From Pseudoduganella plicata (GTDB lineage: Bacteria > Pseudomonadota > Gammaproteobacteria > Burkholderiales > Burkholderiaceae_D), in assembly GCF_004421005.1 (NCBI RefSeq), contig NZ_CP038026.1, positions 4,898,001-4,962,000 of the forward strand: a stretch of DNA of 64,000 bases, written 5' to 3'. Below the pieces are notes generated by a model that saw only the letters and a list, made by a program, of their open reading frames with translations, was not told the origin of the DNA and did not search any database. This document shows, piece by piece, positions 35,409-44,195 of the stretch. Positions within the stretch are counted from its first letter, which is position 1. The number at the start of each line of letters is the position of its first letter. Position numbers and translations under genes: made by a program.

Positions 35409-36824
35409 ATGGCAATGACCGCCGAAGAAGTTTTGCAGATGGTAAAAGACAACGAAGTCAAATTCGTTGATTTCCGTTTTGCCGATACCCGTGGCAAGGA
35501 ACAGCACGTGACCGTGCCAGTGTCCCACTTCGATATCGACAAGTTCGAAAGCGGTCATGCGTTCGACGGTTCTTCCATCGCCGGCTGGAAAGGTATTGAA
35601 GCATCGGACATGATCCTGCTGCCGGACCCTGCGACCGCGAACATCGACCCCTTCATGGAAGAGACGACGCTATTCATGCAGTGCGACGTCATCGAGCCAT
35701 CCGACGGCAAGGGCTACGACCGTGACCCGCGCTCGATCGCCAAGCGCGCCGAAGCCTACCTGAAGTCCTCCGGCCTGGGCGACACCGCCTACTTCGGTCC
35801 GGAACCCGAATTCTTCATCTTCGACTCCGTGAAGTGGAAGATCGACATGTCCGGCGCGATGGTCAAGATCGACTCCGACGAAGCATCGTGGTCGACCGAC
35901 AAGGACATCGAAGGCGGCAACAGCGGCCACCGTCCGACCGTCAAGGGCGGCTACTTCCCGGTGCCTCCGGTCGATTCGTTCCAGGACATGCGCTCGGAAA
36001 TGTGCCTGATCCTCGAATCGATGGGCATCCCGGTCGAAGTGCACCACCACGAAGTGGCCGGCGCCGGCCAGAACGAGATCGGCACCAAGTTCTCGACGCT
36101 GGTCGAGCGCGCCGACTGGACGCAGAACATGAAGTACGTGATCTGGAACGTGGCCCACAGCTACGGCAAGACCGCTACCTTCATGCCGAAGCCGGTCGTT
36201 GGCGACAACGGCTCGGGCATGCACGTGCACCAGTCGATCTGGAAAGACGGCAAGAACCTGTTCGCCGGCGACGGCTATGCGGGCCTGTCGGACTTCGCGC
36301 TGTACTACATCGGCGGCATCATCAAGCACGCCAAGGCACTGAACGCCATCACCAACCCTGGCACGAACTCGTACAAGCGCCTGGTGCCTGGCTACGAAGC
36401 GCCGGTCAAGCTGGCTTACTCGGCACGTAACCGTTCCGCGTCGATCCGTATCCCGCACGTGGCCAATCCAAAAGGCCGTCGTATCGAGACGCGCTTCCCG
36501 GATCCGCTGGCGAACCCGTACCTGTGCTTCGCCGCGCTGATGATGGCCGGCCTGGACGGCGTGCAGAACAAGATCCACCCGGGCGAAGCCGCATCGAAAG
36601 ACCTGTACCACCTGCCGCCGGAAGAAGACGCGCTGATCCCGACCGTCTGCGCCTCGCTGGAAGAGGCGCTCGATCACCTGAACAAGGACCGCGAGTTCCT
36701 GACCCGCGGCGGCGTGTTCAGCGACACGATGATCGATGCCTACATCGAACTGAAGATGACGGAAGTGACCCGCATGCGCCAGACGACGCACCCGGTCGAA
36801 TTCGACATGTACTACTCGCTGTAA
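35409..36824 (+). CDS. glnA: Glutamine synthetase, type I
   Basis: A 471-residue dodecameric enzyme that makes glutamine from glutamate, ammonia and ATP. The N-terminal beta-grasp (VKFVDFRFADTRGKEQHV) and the catalytic domain (GPEPEFFIFDSV, VEVHHHEVAGAGQNEIGTKF, NGSGMHVHQSIWKDG, NRSASIRIPH) are complete. The adenylylation tyrosine is in KDLYHLPPEE (about residue 400), so activity is probably tuned by GlnE, encoded later in this window. The start has a TTAGGAG site. Sigma-54 and NtrC-type sequences lie upstream, and ntrB-ntrC follow downstream. Confidence 0.98.
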   Translation: MAMTAEEVLQMVKDNEVKFVDFRFADTRGKEQHVTVPVSHFDIDKFESGHAFDGSSIAGWKGIEASDMILLPDPATANIDPFMEETTLFMQCDVIEPSDGKGYDRDPRSIAKRAEAYLKSSGLGDTAYFGPEPEFFIFDSVKWKIDMSGAMVKIDSDEASWSTDKDIEGGNSGHRPTVKGGYFPVPPVDSFQDMRSEMCLILESMGIPVEVHHHEVAGAGQNEIGTKFSTLVERADWTQNMKYVIWNVAHSYGKTATFMPKPVVGDNGSGMHVHQSIWKDGKNLFAGDGYAGLSDFALYYIGGIIKHAKALNAITNPGTNSYKRLVPGYEAPVKLAYSARNRSASIRIPHVANPKGRRIETRFPDPLANPYLCFAALMMAGLDGVQNKIHPGEAASKDLYHLPPEEDALIPTVCASLEEALDHLNKDREFLTRGGVFSDTMIDAYIELKMTEVTRMRQTTHPVEFDMYYSL

Positions 36825-36861
36825 GAACGGCATGCCGGTCTTGAAACACCGGTAACCAGGA

Positions 36862-36898
36862 CGCGGGGACGGCGCTTAGCCCTCCTCGCGTTTTTTTT
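36862..36898 (+). terminator. Terminator after glnA
   Basis: CGCGGGGA and TCCTCGCG form an 8-bp stem (one G-T pair) followed by eight T residues. Read-through to the ntrBC genes would need escape here or a separate promoter. Confidence 0.75.
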
Positions 36899-36919
36899 CG
36901 GATGTTGTATAGTCGGGGC

Positions 36920-37417
36920 ATGAAGATCCGTACCGCCGTTTTACTGCCTTTGCTGTGTTGCTCCACCCTGGTTCACGCCCAGATCTACCGCTGCGTGGAT
37001 GCAAACGGACACAAGGAATACACGGACCGCAAGAAGGGCAGCCACTGCGTGGCGCTGGACCTGCCGGACCCCGTGATCGCGGCGCCGGCCCGGCGGGAAG
37101 CGCCGCCGGCACGGCCGCGCCAGCCCGCTGCAGCGCCGGCACCGGCCGTGGCGGCAGGCGCGTTCCCGCGGGTGGACAGTGCGGAGCAGAAGGCGCGCGA
37201 CGCCGACCGGCGCCAGATCCTCGCCGACGAACTGGACGCCGAAATGCAGAAGCTTGGCGAGCTGCGCCGCGAATTCAACAACGGCGAGCCGGAACGGCGC
37301 GGCGACGAGCGCAATTACGCCAAGTACCAGGAACGGGTGGCGAACCTGAAAACGTCCATCGCCCGTTCTGAACAGAACGTTGAAGCGCTGAAGCGGGAAA
37401 TCGCCAATATACGATGA
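36920..37417 (+). CDS. DUF4124 domain-containing exported protein
   Basis: A 165-residue periplasmic protein. The signal peptide MKIRTAVLLPLLCCSTLVHA precedes a DUF4124 segment (QIYRCVDANGHKEYTDRKKG), a proline- and alanine-rich linker, and a C-terminal coiled coil (about residues 95-165, rich in heptad E, L and R, with LKTSIARSEQNVEALKREI). The function is not known. Its stop overlaps the ntrB ATG (ATGA), so the two are translated together although one protein is exported and the other is a cytoplasmic sensor kinase. Confidence 0.85.
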   Translation: MKIRTAVLLPLLCCSTLVHAQIYRCVDANGHKEYTDRKKGSHCVALDLPDPVIAAPARREAPPARPRQPAAAPAPAVAAGAFPRVDSAEQKARDADRRQILADELDAEMQKLGELRREFNNGEPERRGDERNYAKYQERVANLKTSIARSEQNVEALKREIANIR

Positions 37418-38535
37418 AAATTGTGACCAATATCGCGCGCGCGGCGGCTGCCGCGGCGTCGGTCTTTCCACGTCCGTCCGCGCTGGCCGGGCTCGATCTG
37501 CTGGCCTCGGCCGTCGCGATCGTCGACGGGGAAGGGCATATCGTCTATGCCAATGCGGCGGCCGAGAATCTGCTGGAGAGCTCATTGAAGGCGCTGACGC
37601 GCCAGAAGCTGTGCGGCCTGTTTTCCAATCCCGCCGAACTGGAACACGTGATCGCGCAGGCGCGCGCCCATAAATTCTCCGACCTGCGCCAGGAGCTGAT
37701 CCTCGAGCGGGCCGGCCGCGAGCCGCTGCACGTGCACACGATCGCCAGTGCGCTCGACGAGCCGGCGGACCACGTGCTGCTGGAGCTGCGCGAAACGGTG
37801 CAGCAGATGAAGCTCGACCGCGAGGAACGGCTGCTGGACCAGAGCCAGGTCAACAAGGAGCTGATCCGCAACCTGGCGCACGAAATCAAGAACCCGCTGG
37901 GCGGCATTCGCGGCGCCGCGCAGCTGCTGGAGATGGAGCTGCCGCCGCTGCACCTGCAGCAGCTGCGCGAGTACACCCAGGTCATCATCAAGGAAGCGGA
38001 CCGGCTGCAGACGCTGGTGGACCGGCTGCTGGCGCCGCACCGGCGTCCGCACATCGTCGGCGACGTCAATATCCACGAGGTGCTGGAAAGGGTGCGCAGC
38101 CTGATGACGGCCGAATTCCCGGCCGGTCTCGCCATCGTGCGCGATTACGACGCATCGTTGCCCGAGTTCCGCGGCGACAAGGAGCAGCTCATCCAGACGG
38201 TGCTGAACATCGCCCACAACGCCGCGCAGGCACTGGCTGAACGCATCGACGAGGGCGATGCGCAGATCGTGTTCAAGACGCGCGTGGCCCGGCAGGTCAC
38301 GCTGGCGAAGGTCCGCTACAACCTGGCATTAGACTTGCATATCATCGACAATGGACCTGGCATCCCGCCCCAGATCCGCGATCGCATCTTCTATCCACTG
38401 GTCTCCGGCCGTGATGGAGGCAGCGGCCTCGGACTGACGTTGGCGCAGACCTTCGTGCACCAGCACATGGGCGTCATCGAGTGCGAGAGCCGGCCCGGAT
38501 ATACGGACTTCAGGATCCTGCTGCCGCTGCCATAA
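37414..38535 (+). CDS. glnL: Nitrogen regulation sensor histidine kinase NtrB
   Basis: A 373-residue soluble kinase/phosphatase that controls NtrC under PII protein influence. A PAS domain lies near the N-terminus (ASAVAIVDGEGHIVYANAAA). The dimerisation and phosphorylation helix is NLAHEIKNPLGGIRGAAQLL (histidine at about residue 156). The ATP-binding domain has N, G1 and G2 boxes (IAHNAAQAL, IDNGPGIPP, GGSGLGLTLAQTF). The protein has the normal NtrB length and no membrane segment. It is coupled to the DUF4124 gene and followed by ntrC after 61 bp. Confidence 0.95.
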   Translation: MKIVTNIARAAAAAASVFPRPSALAGLDLLASAVAIVDGEGHIVYANAAAENLLESSLKALTRQKLCGLFSNPAELEHVIAQARAHKFSDLRQELILERAGREPLHVHTIASALDEPADHVLLELRETVQQMKLDREERLLDQSQVNKELIRNLAHEIKNPLGGIRGAAQLLEMELPPLHLQQLREYTQVIIKEADRLQTLVDRLLAPHRRPHIVGDVNIHEVLERVRSLMTAEFPAGLAIVRDYDASLPEFRGDKEQLIQTVLNIAHNAAQALAERIDEGDAQIVFKTRVARQVTLAKVRYNLALDLHIIDNGPGIPPQIRDRIFYPLVSGRDGGSGLGLTLAQTFVHQHMGVIECESRPGYTDFRILLPLP

Positions 38536-38596
38536 GCCTTGGCAGCAGCGGGCCTGGAGCGGTCTCGATCCACATTGCGGGAAGCACACAACACAC

Positions 38597-40066
38597 ATGA
38601 AGCCAATCTGGATAGTCGACGACGACGAATCGATCCGCTGGGTACTGGAAAAAGCATTGGCGAGGGAAAGCCTCGCCACAAGGAGTTTTGCCAACGCGCG
38701 CGACGCGATGGCCGCGCTGGAAGTCGACACGCCGCAGGTGCTGGTGTCGGACATCCGCATGCCCGGCGACTCGGGCCTGGACCTGCTGCAGCTGGTCAAA
38801 TCGCGCCATCCCGGCTTGCCCGTCATTATCATCACGGCGTTTTCCGACCTGGACTCGGCCGTTGCCGCGTTCCAGGGCGGCGCCTTTGAATATCTCGCCA
38901 AGCCGTTCGACATCGACAAGGCCGTCGAACTGATCCGCCGCGCGCTGGACGAGAGCCTGCGCGAAGCGAACGTGGAATCGGGGCCGGCGGAAACGCCGGA
39001 AATCCTGGGGCAGGCGCCGGCGATGCAGGAAGTGTTCCGCGCCATCGGCCGGCTGTCGCAGTCGAACGTGACGGTGCTGATCACGGGAGAATCCGGTACC
39101 GGCAAGGAGCTCGTCGCACGGGCGCTGCACAAGCATAGCCCGCGCGCCGCGCAGCCGTTCATCGCGCTGAACACGGCGGCAATACCGAAGGATCTGCTGG
39201 AGTCCGAACTGTTCGGCCACGAGCGCGGTGCCTTCACGGGCGCGCAGACGACGCGGCGCGGCCGCTTCGAGCAGGCCGAGAATGGCACCCTGTTCCTCGA
39301 CGAGATCGGCGACATGCCGTTCGATCTGCAGACGCGCCTGTTGCGCGTGCTGTCGGACGGGCATTTCTATCGCGTCGGCGGGCACCAGCCGCTGAAGGCC
39401 AACGTGCGCGTCATCACGGCCACGCACCAGAACCTGGAGCAGCGCGTACGCGACGGCCTGTTCCGCGAAGACCTGTACCACCGCCTCAACGTCATCCGCC
39501 TGCGCCTGCCCAGCCTGCGCGAACGGCGCGAGGACATCCCGCTGCTGGTGCGCCACTTCCTGCTGCAAAGCGCCAAGCAGCTGGGCGTGGAAGCCAAGCG
39601 CATGAGCGACGCGACGCTGACGTTCCTGCAAAGCCTGGACCTGCCGGGCAATGTGCGCCAGCTGGAAAACCTGTGCAACTGGATCACCGTCATGGCGCCG
39701 GGTCAGACGGTGGAGGTGAAGGACCTGCCGCTGGAACTGTCGGAAGGGCAGAGCGCCATGCAGGCCGCGCCCGAGCTGCACGTGCCGGCGCACCACGTGC
39801 CTGTCGCTGCGGCCGCCGCGCCTGCCGCGCCGGGCCCCGACGGCTGGCTGGCGCTGCTGGAACTGCAGGCGGCGACAATGCTGTCCGCCGGCCAGCAGGA
39901 CGTCATGGACGTGCTGGGCCGCCAGTTCGAATCGGCCCTGATCCGCACGGCGCTGAAATACACCCACGGCCGCAAGAACGACGCCGCCGTCCGCCTGGGC
40001 ATCGGCCGCAACACCATCACCCGCAAGATCGCCGAGCTGGGCATCGACGGAGCGAAGGAGGATTGA
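38597..40066 (+). CDS. glnG: Nitrogen regulator NtrC (sigma-54 activator)
   Basis: A 489-residue response regulator. The receiver domain has the phosphorylated aspartate in SDIRMPGDSG (about residue 52). The AAA+ domain has Walker A GESGTGKE (about 165), the sigma-54-contact loop GAFTGA (about 211), and GTLFLDEIGDMP. A linker follows, then a Fis-type helix-turn-helix (GRKNDAAVRLGIGRNTITRK, about 458-478). Phosphorylated NtrC would activate the sigma-54 glnA promoter seen upstream. A tandem repeat array begins at its stop codon. Confidence 0.96.
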   Translation: MKPIWIVDDDESIRWVLEKALARESLATRSFANARDAMAALEVDTPQVLVSDIRMPGDSGLDLLQLVKSRHPGLPVIIITAFSDLDSAVAAFQGGAFEYLAKPFDIDKAVELIRRALDESLREANVESGPAETPEILGQAPAMQEVFRAIGRLSQSNVTVLITGESGTGKELVARALHKHSPRAAQPFIALNTAAIPKDLLESELFGHERGAFTGAQTTRRGRFEQAENGTLFLDEIGDMPFDLQTRLLRVLSDGHFYRVGGHQPLKANVRVITATHQNLEQRVRDGLFREDLYHRLNVIRLRLPSLRERREDIPLLVRHFLLQSAKQLGVEAKRMSDATLTFLQSLDLPGNVRQLENLCNWITVMAPGQTVEVKDLPLELSEGQSAMQAAPELHVPAHHVPVAAAAAPAAPGPDGWLALLELQAATMLSAGQQDVMDVLGRQFESALIRTALKYTHGRKNDAAVRLGIGRNTITRKIAELGIDGAKED

Positions 40067-40136
40067 CGCCCAGTGGGCGTCAATCCAAGGCGCCCAGTGG
40101 GCGTCAATCCAAAAGCGCCCAGTAGCCGTCATCCAA
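40065..40136. repeat. 24-bp tandem repeat, three copies, starting at the ntrC stop
   Basis: Three consecutive 24-bp units with core CGCCCAGTGGGCGTCAATCC; the first two differ only in the second base and the third carries a few changes. The first unit is part of a 21-bp palindrome at 40063-40083 (TTGACGCCCA/TGGGCGTCAA). It could fold into repeated hairpins in the mRNA end. Confidence 0.85.
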
Positions 40137-40147
40137 GAGCCCCGCCC

Positions 40148-40180
40148 GTGACAACATCGGGGTCAGTCACAAAAACTGTC
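40148..40180. repeat. Single arm of the CGGGGTCAGGCAC palindrome family
   Basis: GTGACAACATCGGGGTCAGT and the following CACAAAAACTGTC match one arm of the 35-bp palindrome at 11.8 kb. The second arm is missing here. Between it and corA lies GTGTCC-ACAACGTT-GGACAC (40202-40221), a further short palindrome. Confidence 0.6.
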
Positions 40181-40383
40181 AAAACGCCGGCTGCCGAGTT
40201 TGTGTCCACAACGTTGGACACGGGCTGGACCGCAGAAAAAGCTGTAAGGCTGATGAGCTTCTGTCCTTGTCGGGGTGTAACCCAAGGTGGACAGGACCTC
40301 GACCGGACACAATCTCAACAGTAGCGTGATTTGCGGTAAGCTCTCGGCTTCATGCCCAGGGCTTTTTATTATTCGGATTTTGT

Positions 40384-41349
40384 ATGCTGATCAATTGCGT
40401 CGCTTATCAACACGGCCACAAGCTTGCCGACATTCCCGTGGCCGATATCAGCGACCATATCGCCGAGCCCGACACCTTCGTCTGGGTGGCGTTGAAGGAT
40501 GCGAAGAACGACGAGCTGGCCGTCATGCAGGAGGAGTTCAGCCTGCACGAACTGGCCGTCGAGGATGCGCTGCGCGGCCACCAGCGGCCCAAGATCGAGG
40601 AGTATGGCGACTCGCTGTTCGTGGTCGTCAAGACGGTCGAGATGGTCGATGACGAGCTGGTCCTGGGTGAAATCGACATCTTTGTCGGCGACAACTACGT
40701 GCTGTCGTCGCGCCAGAACAGCGCGCAGAGCTTCATGGGCGTGCGTGCCCGCACCGAGCGCGAGCCGCACCTGCTGCAGCACGGCTCCGGCTTCGTGCTG
40801 TACGCGCTGATGGATGCGGCGGTCGACCGCTATTTTCCCATCGTCGATGCGTTCGAGGCGGAGCTGGAGCAGATCGAGGAGCGCATCTTCCTGCAGGAGG
40901 CGCAGCGCGCCAATATCCAGCGGCTGTACGAACTGAAACGCAAGGTCATGACGTTGCGCCATGCCGTCGCGCCGCTGCTGGACGCCATCGGCAAGCTGCA
41001 TGGCGGCCGCGTACCGGCCATGTGCATCAGCAGCCAGGAATACTTCCGCGACGTGCACGACCACCTGGCCCGCATCAACGGCACGCTCGACACGATCCGC
41101 GACACGATCGGCACCGCCATCCAGGTCAACCTGTCGATGGTAGCGCTCGATGAAGGGGAGGTCAACAAGCGCCTGGCGGCCTGGGCCGCCATCTTCGCCG
41201 TACTGACGGCATTTGCCGGGATCTGGGGCATGAACTTCGAGTTCATGCCGGAACTGAAATGGCGCTACGGCTATCCCGTCGCGCTGGCGGCCATGGCCAC
41301 CACGTGCCTGTTGCTGTACCGGCGCTTCAAGCGCGCCGGTTGGCTGTAG
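40384..41349 (+). CDS. corA: Magnesium/cobalt transporter CorA
   Basis: A 321-residue homopentameric Mg2+ channel. A large cytoplasmic alpha/beta domain (residues 1-250) has the long stalk helix FEAELEQIEERIFLQEAQRA. Two C-terminal membrane helices surround the selectivity motif GMN (about 281, IWGMNFEFMPELKW). The ATG matches the expected start; no strong ribosome-binding site is visible. The last codons (RRFKRAGWL) and stop lie within the first unit of the 43-bp tandem repeat array. Confidence 0.94.
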   Translation: MLINCVAYQHGHKLADIPVADISDHIAEPDTFVWVALKDAKNDELAVMQEEFSLHELAVEDALRGHQRPKIEEYGDSLFVVVKTVEMVDDELVLGEIDIFVGDNYVLSSRQNSAQSFMGVRARTEREPHLLQHGSGFVLYALMDAAVDRYFPIVDAFEAELEQIEERIFLQEAQRANIQRLYELKRKVMTLRHAVAPLLDAIGKLHGGRVPAMCISSQEYFRDVHDHLARINGTLDTIRDTIGTAIQVNLSMVALDEGEVNKRLAAWAAIFAVLTAFAGIWGMNFEFMPELKWRYGYPVALAAMATTCLLLYRRFKRAGWL

Positions 41350-41484
41350 CGCTTGGTGCTTTTTACTTCTTAAGCGCGCCGGCTGGCTGTAGCGCTTGGT
41401 GCTTTTTACTTCTTAAGCGCGCCGGCTGGCTGTAGCGCCTGGTGCTTTTTTATTTCTTAAGCGCGCCGGCTGGCTGTAGCGCTT
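41331..41484. repeat. 43-44-bp tandem repeat array, three and a half copies
   Basis: Units begin GCGCGCCGGCTGGCTGTAGC and end GCTTTTTACTTCTTAA. Units 1-3 start at 41331, 41374 and 41417; the fourth (41461-41484) is partial. The first unit encodes the corA C-terminus and stop; the last reaches the stop of the converging FAD gene. Units 1 and 2 differ by one base; unit 3 has an added T and a few substitutions. The whole gap between the two genes is made of repeats. Confidence 0.92.
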
Positions 41485-43108
41485 ATTTTTTCGCCGCCAT
41501 CGACAGCGCGACCGCTTCCGCCACCCTGATGCCGTCCACGCCGGCCGACAGGATGCCGCCCGCGTAGCCCGCGCCTTCGCCGGCCGGGAACAGGCCGCGC
41601 GTGTTCAGGCTCTGCAAGTCGTCGTCGCGGCGCTTGATGCGGATCGGCGACGACGTGCGCGTCTCCAGCCCTGTCAGCACGGCGTCGTGCTTGAAGTAGC
41701 CGCGCACCTGCTTGTCGAACGCGGGGAACGCTTCGCGCAGCGCTTCCACCGCGTACTCCGGCAGGATCGTTGCCAGGTCCGTCAGGTGCACGCCCGGCTT
41801 GTACGACGGCACCACGGCGCCGAATTCGGTGGACGCCTTGCCCGCCACGAAGTCGCCCATCAGCTGGCCTGGCGCACTGTAGTCGCGTCCGCCCAGCTCG
41901 AACGCTTTTTCTTCCAGCCGGCGCTGGAACTCGATGCCGGCCAGCGGGTGGCCCGGATAGTCGGACGGGCTGATCGATACGACGATGGCGCTGTTGGCAT
42001 TGCGCTCCGCGCGCGAATACTGGCTCATGCCGTTCGTCACGACGCGGCCCGGTTCCGAGGCGGCCGCCACGACGGTGCCGCCCGGGCACATGCAGAAGCT
42101 GTAGACGGCGCGGCCGTTCTTCGCGTGGTGCACCAGCTTGTAGTCGGCCGCACCGAGGATCGGGTGGCCGGCGTTGGGGCCGAAGCGGCACGTGTCGATC
42201 AGCGATTGCGGGTGCTCGACGCGGAAGCCGATCGAGAACGGCTTGGCCTCGATGTAGACGCCGCGGTCGTACAGTGTCTGGAACGTGTCGCGCGAGCTGT
42301 GGCCGATGGCCAGCACGACATGGTCCGTGACGATGCGTTCCCCGGTGGCCAGGGTCAGGCCGCGGATCTGGCGCACGCCATTCTTTTCCTCGATCTCGAA
42401 ATCGGTGACGCGCTGCTCGAAGCGGATCTCGCCGCCCAGCGCGATGATTTCCTCGCGCATCGCTTCCACCATCTTGACGAGGCGGAACGTGCCGATGTGC
42501 GGCTTGCTGACGTACAGGATCTCTTCCGGCGCACCGGCCTTGACGAACTCGGTGAGCACCTTGCGGCCCAGGTATTTCGGGTCCTTGATCTGGCTGTACA
42601 GCTTGCCGTCGGAGAACGTGCCGGCACCGCCTTCGCCGTACTGCACGTTCGATTCCGGATTCAGTTCGCGCTTGCGCCAGAAGCCGAACGTGTCCTTGGT
42701 GCGCTCGCGCACCGTCTTGCCGCGTTCCAGGACGATGGGCTTCAGGCCCATCTGCGCCAGGATCAGTGCCGCGAACAGCCCGCACGGACCCATGCCGATG
42801 ACGACCGGGCGCGGCTGGCTGCCGTCCAGGTTGACATCCACTGCCACGAACTTGTATTCCATATTGGGCGACGGCATCAGGTGCACGTCGTGCTTGCGAC
42901 GTTGCAGGATGCCGGCGTCGTCCGTCGTCCGCACGTCCAGCGCGTAGATCAGCACGATATTGCTCTTCTTGCGCGCGTCGTAGCTGCGCTTGTAGACCGT
43001 GAAGCTGAGCAGCATGTCCGGCGTGATGTCGAGGCGTTCGAGGATCGCCTGCGTCAGCTCGGGTTCGGTGTGGTTGAGGGGGAGTTTCAGTTCGTTCAGT
43101 CGCAGCAT
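41483..43108 (-). CDS. NAD(P)/FAD-dependent dehydrogenase of the COG2509 type
   Basis: A 541-residue flavoprotein. The N-terminal 80 residues (LRLNELKLPLNHTEPELTQA) precede the FAD dinucleotide fold PVVIGMGPCGLFAALILAQM (about 100-120), ending in VLERG. The middle holds NVQYGEGGAGTFSDGKL. The C-terminal FAD segment is GLFPAGEGAGYAGGILSAGV. The family is uncharacterised but widely conserved. The ATG was chosen because it opens into this N-terminus; an upstream in-frame extension of 17 residues is unlikely. It converges with corA. Confidence 0.88.
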   Translation of the reverse strand: MLRLNELKLPLNHTEPELTQAILERLDITPDMLLSFTVYKRSYDARKKSNIVLIYALDVRTTDDAGILQRRKHDVHLMPSPNMEYKFVAVDVNLDGSQPRPVVIGMGPCGLFAALILAQMGLKPIVLERGKTVRERTKDTFGFWRKRELNPESNVQYGEGGAGTFSDGKLYSQIKDPKYLGRKVLTEFVKAGAPEEILYVSKPHIGTFRLVKMVEAMREEIIALGGEIRFEQRVTDFEIEEKNGVRQIRGLTLATGERIVTDHVVLAIGHSSRDTFQTLYDRGVYIEAKPFSIGFRVEHPQSLIDTCRFGPNAGHPILGAADYKLVHHAKNGRAVYSFCMCPGGTVVAAASEPGRVVTNGMSQYSRAERNANSAIVVSISPSDYPGHPLAGIEFQRRLEEKAFELGGRDYSAPGQLMGDFVAGKASTEFGAVVPSYKPGVHLTDLATILPEYAVEALREAFPAFDKQVRGYFKHDAVLTGLETRTSSPIRIKRRDDDLQSLNTRGLFPAGEGAGYAGGILSAGVDGIRVAEAVALSMAAKK

Positions 43109-43267
43109 CTTGTCGTCCAGGAAAGCAGGGTGGGGCGCGCAACGGGCCCAATCCGCCATTTTACCTGTTTACTGAACGTGATTTCAGGCAACCCGCCGGC
43201 CGGTTGCCGCGGTGCGACGGTCCCAAATGGCTTATTAGCGACGGGATGCCGGCAGGCTGCGCCTGGA

Positions 43268-43993
43268 TTACATCCCGCCCCAGCTGGCCGCCAGCACGGC
43301 CAGCACGGCCAGCGCCGCCGTCTCCGTGCGCAGGATGCGCGGCCCGACCGACAAGGCCAGCGCACCGTGCTGCAAGGTCAGCGCCTCTTCCTCGTCCGTA
43401 AAGCCGCCTTCCGGCCCCACCATCAGGCTCACGGGCTGCGGTGGCTGCGCGCGCGTCCAGTCGGCCAGCGAAACGCTCGCGCGCGGGCTCAGCAGGATGC
43501 GCTGGCCGGCGGGTGGCTGGCCCAGCCAGTCGCGCAGGTCGAGCGGCTCGGCCAGCGCCGCCAGCCGGTTGCGTCCGCTCTGTTCGGACGCGGCGACAAT
43601 CACACCCTGCCAATGCTCCATCTTCTTTTCGGCCCGTTCTTTCGACAGGCGGACCACGCAGCGGCGCGCGGCCAGCGGCTGCACGGCGGCCACGCCCAGT
43701 TCGACGGCCTTTTCGATGATCCAGTCCATTTTCGTGCCTTCGGGGAGGGCCTGCGCCAGCGTGACGGGGTAGGGCAGCTCGGCCTCGCGGGCATCGAAGG
43801 CGCGCACCTCGGCCGTCGCGCGCTTCTTGCCGACATCGTGCAGTACGGCGGCAAATTCGCCGCCTTCCCCGTTGAACAGGGTCAGCGGCGCGCCGGGTTC
43901 GAGGCGGATCACGTTGACGTGGTGGGCAACGTCGGGCGGCAGGTCGACCAGTTGGCCGACGGCCAGCGGCTGGGCGAGATGGAAGCGGGGCAT
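43268..43993 (-). CDS. rsmE: 16S rRNA (uracil-1498-N3)-methyltransferase
   Basis: A 241-residue SPOUT-class enzyme that methylates U1498 of 16S rRNA. An N-terminal PUA-like domain (MPRFHLAQPLAVGQ, HHVNVIRLEPGAPLTLFNGE) precedes the knotted SAM-binding domain, with ALPEGTKMDWIIEKAVELGV, LMVGPEGGFTDEEEA and SVGPRILRTETAALA. Length and motifs are normal. It is followed by the FAD dehydrogenase gene on the same strand after about 160 bp and is divergent from tkt. Confidence 0.95.
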   Translation of the reverse strand: MPRFHLAQPLAVGQLVDLPPDVAHHVNVIRLEPGAPLTLFNGEGGEFAAVLHDVGKKRATAEVRAFDAREAELPYPVTLAQALPEGTKMDWIIEKAVELGVAAVQPLAARRCVVRLSKERAEKKMEHWQGVIVAASEQSGRNRLAALAEPLDLRDWLGQPPAGQRILLSPRASVSLADWTRAQPPQPVSLMVGPEGGFTDEEEALTLQHGALALSVGPRILRTETAALAVLAVLAASWGGM

Positions 43994-44195
43994 GGCAATC
44001 CTGAAAGATGAAATGCACTGATTTTAAGCTGCCGGCGAGCTTCCCATCCGGTGCTCTGGTAAAATAACGGGCTACGCAGCATGGAGTCGTTTCAAAATGG
44101 CCGGGCCTTCCGCCATTCTGAAACCGCTTCGACGTCAGGAATGCAACCCAGTCAGTCGGCCGGTTCAGATTTCAAACCTCCCTCGATAGACCACG

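Noticed and set aside
41331..41484. The tandem array considered as a CRISPR
   Set aside because: Units are directly adjacent without unique spacers and include coding sequence; no cas genes are present.
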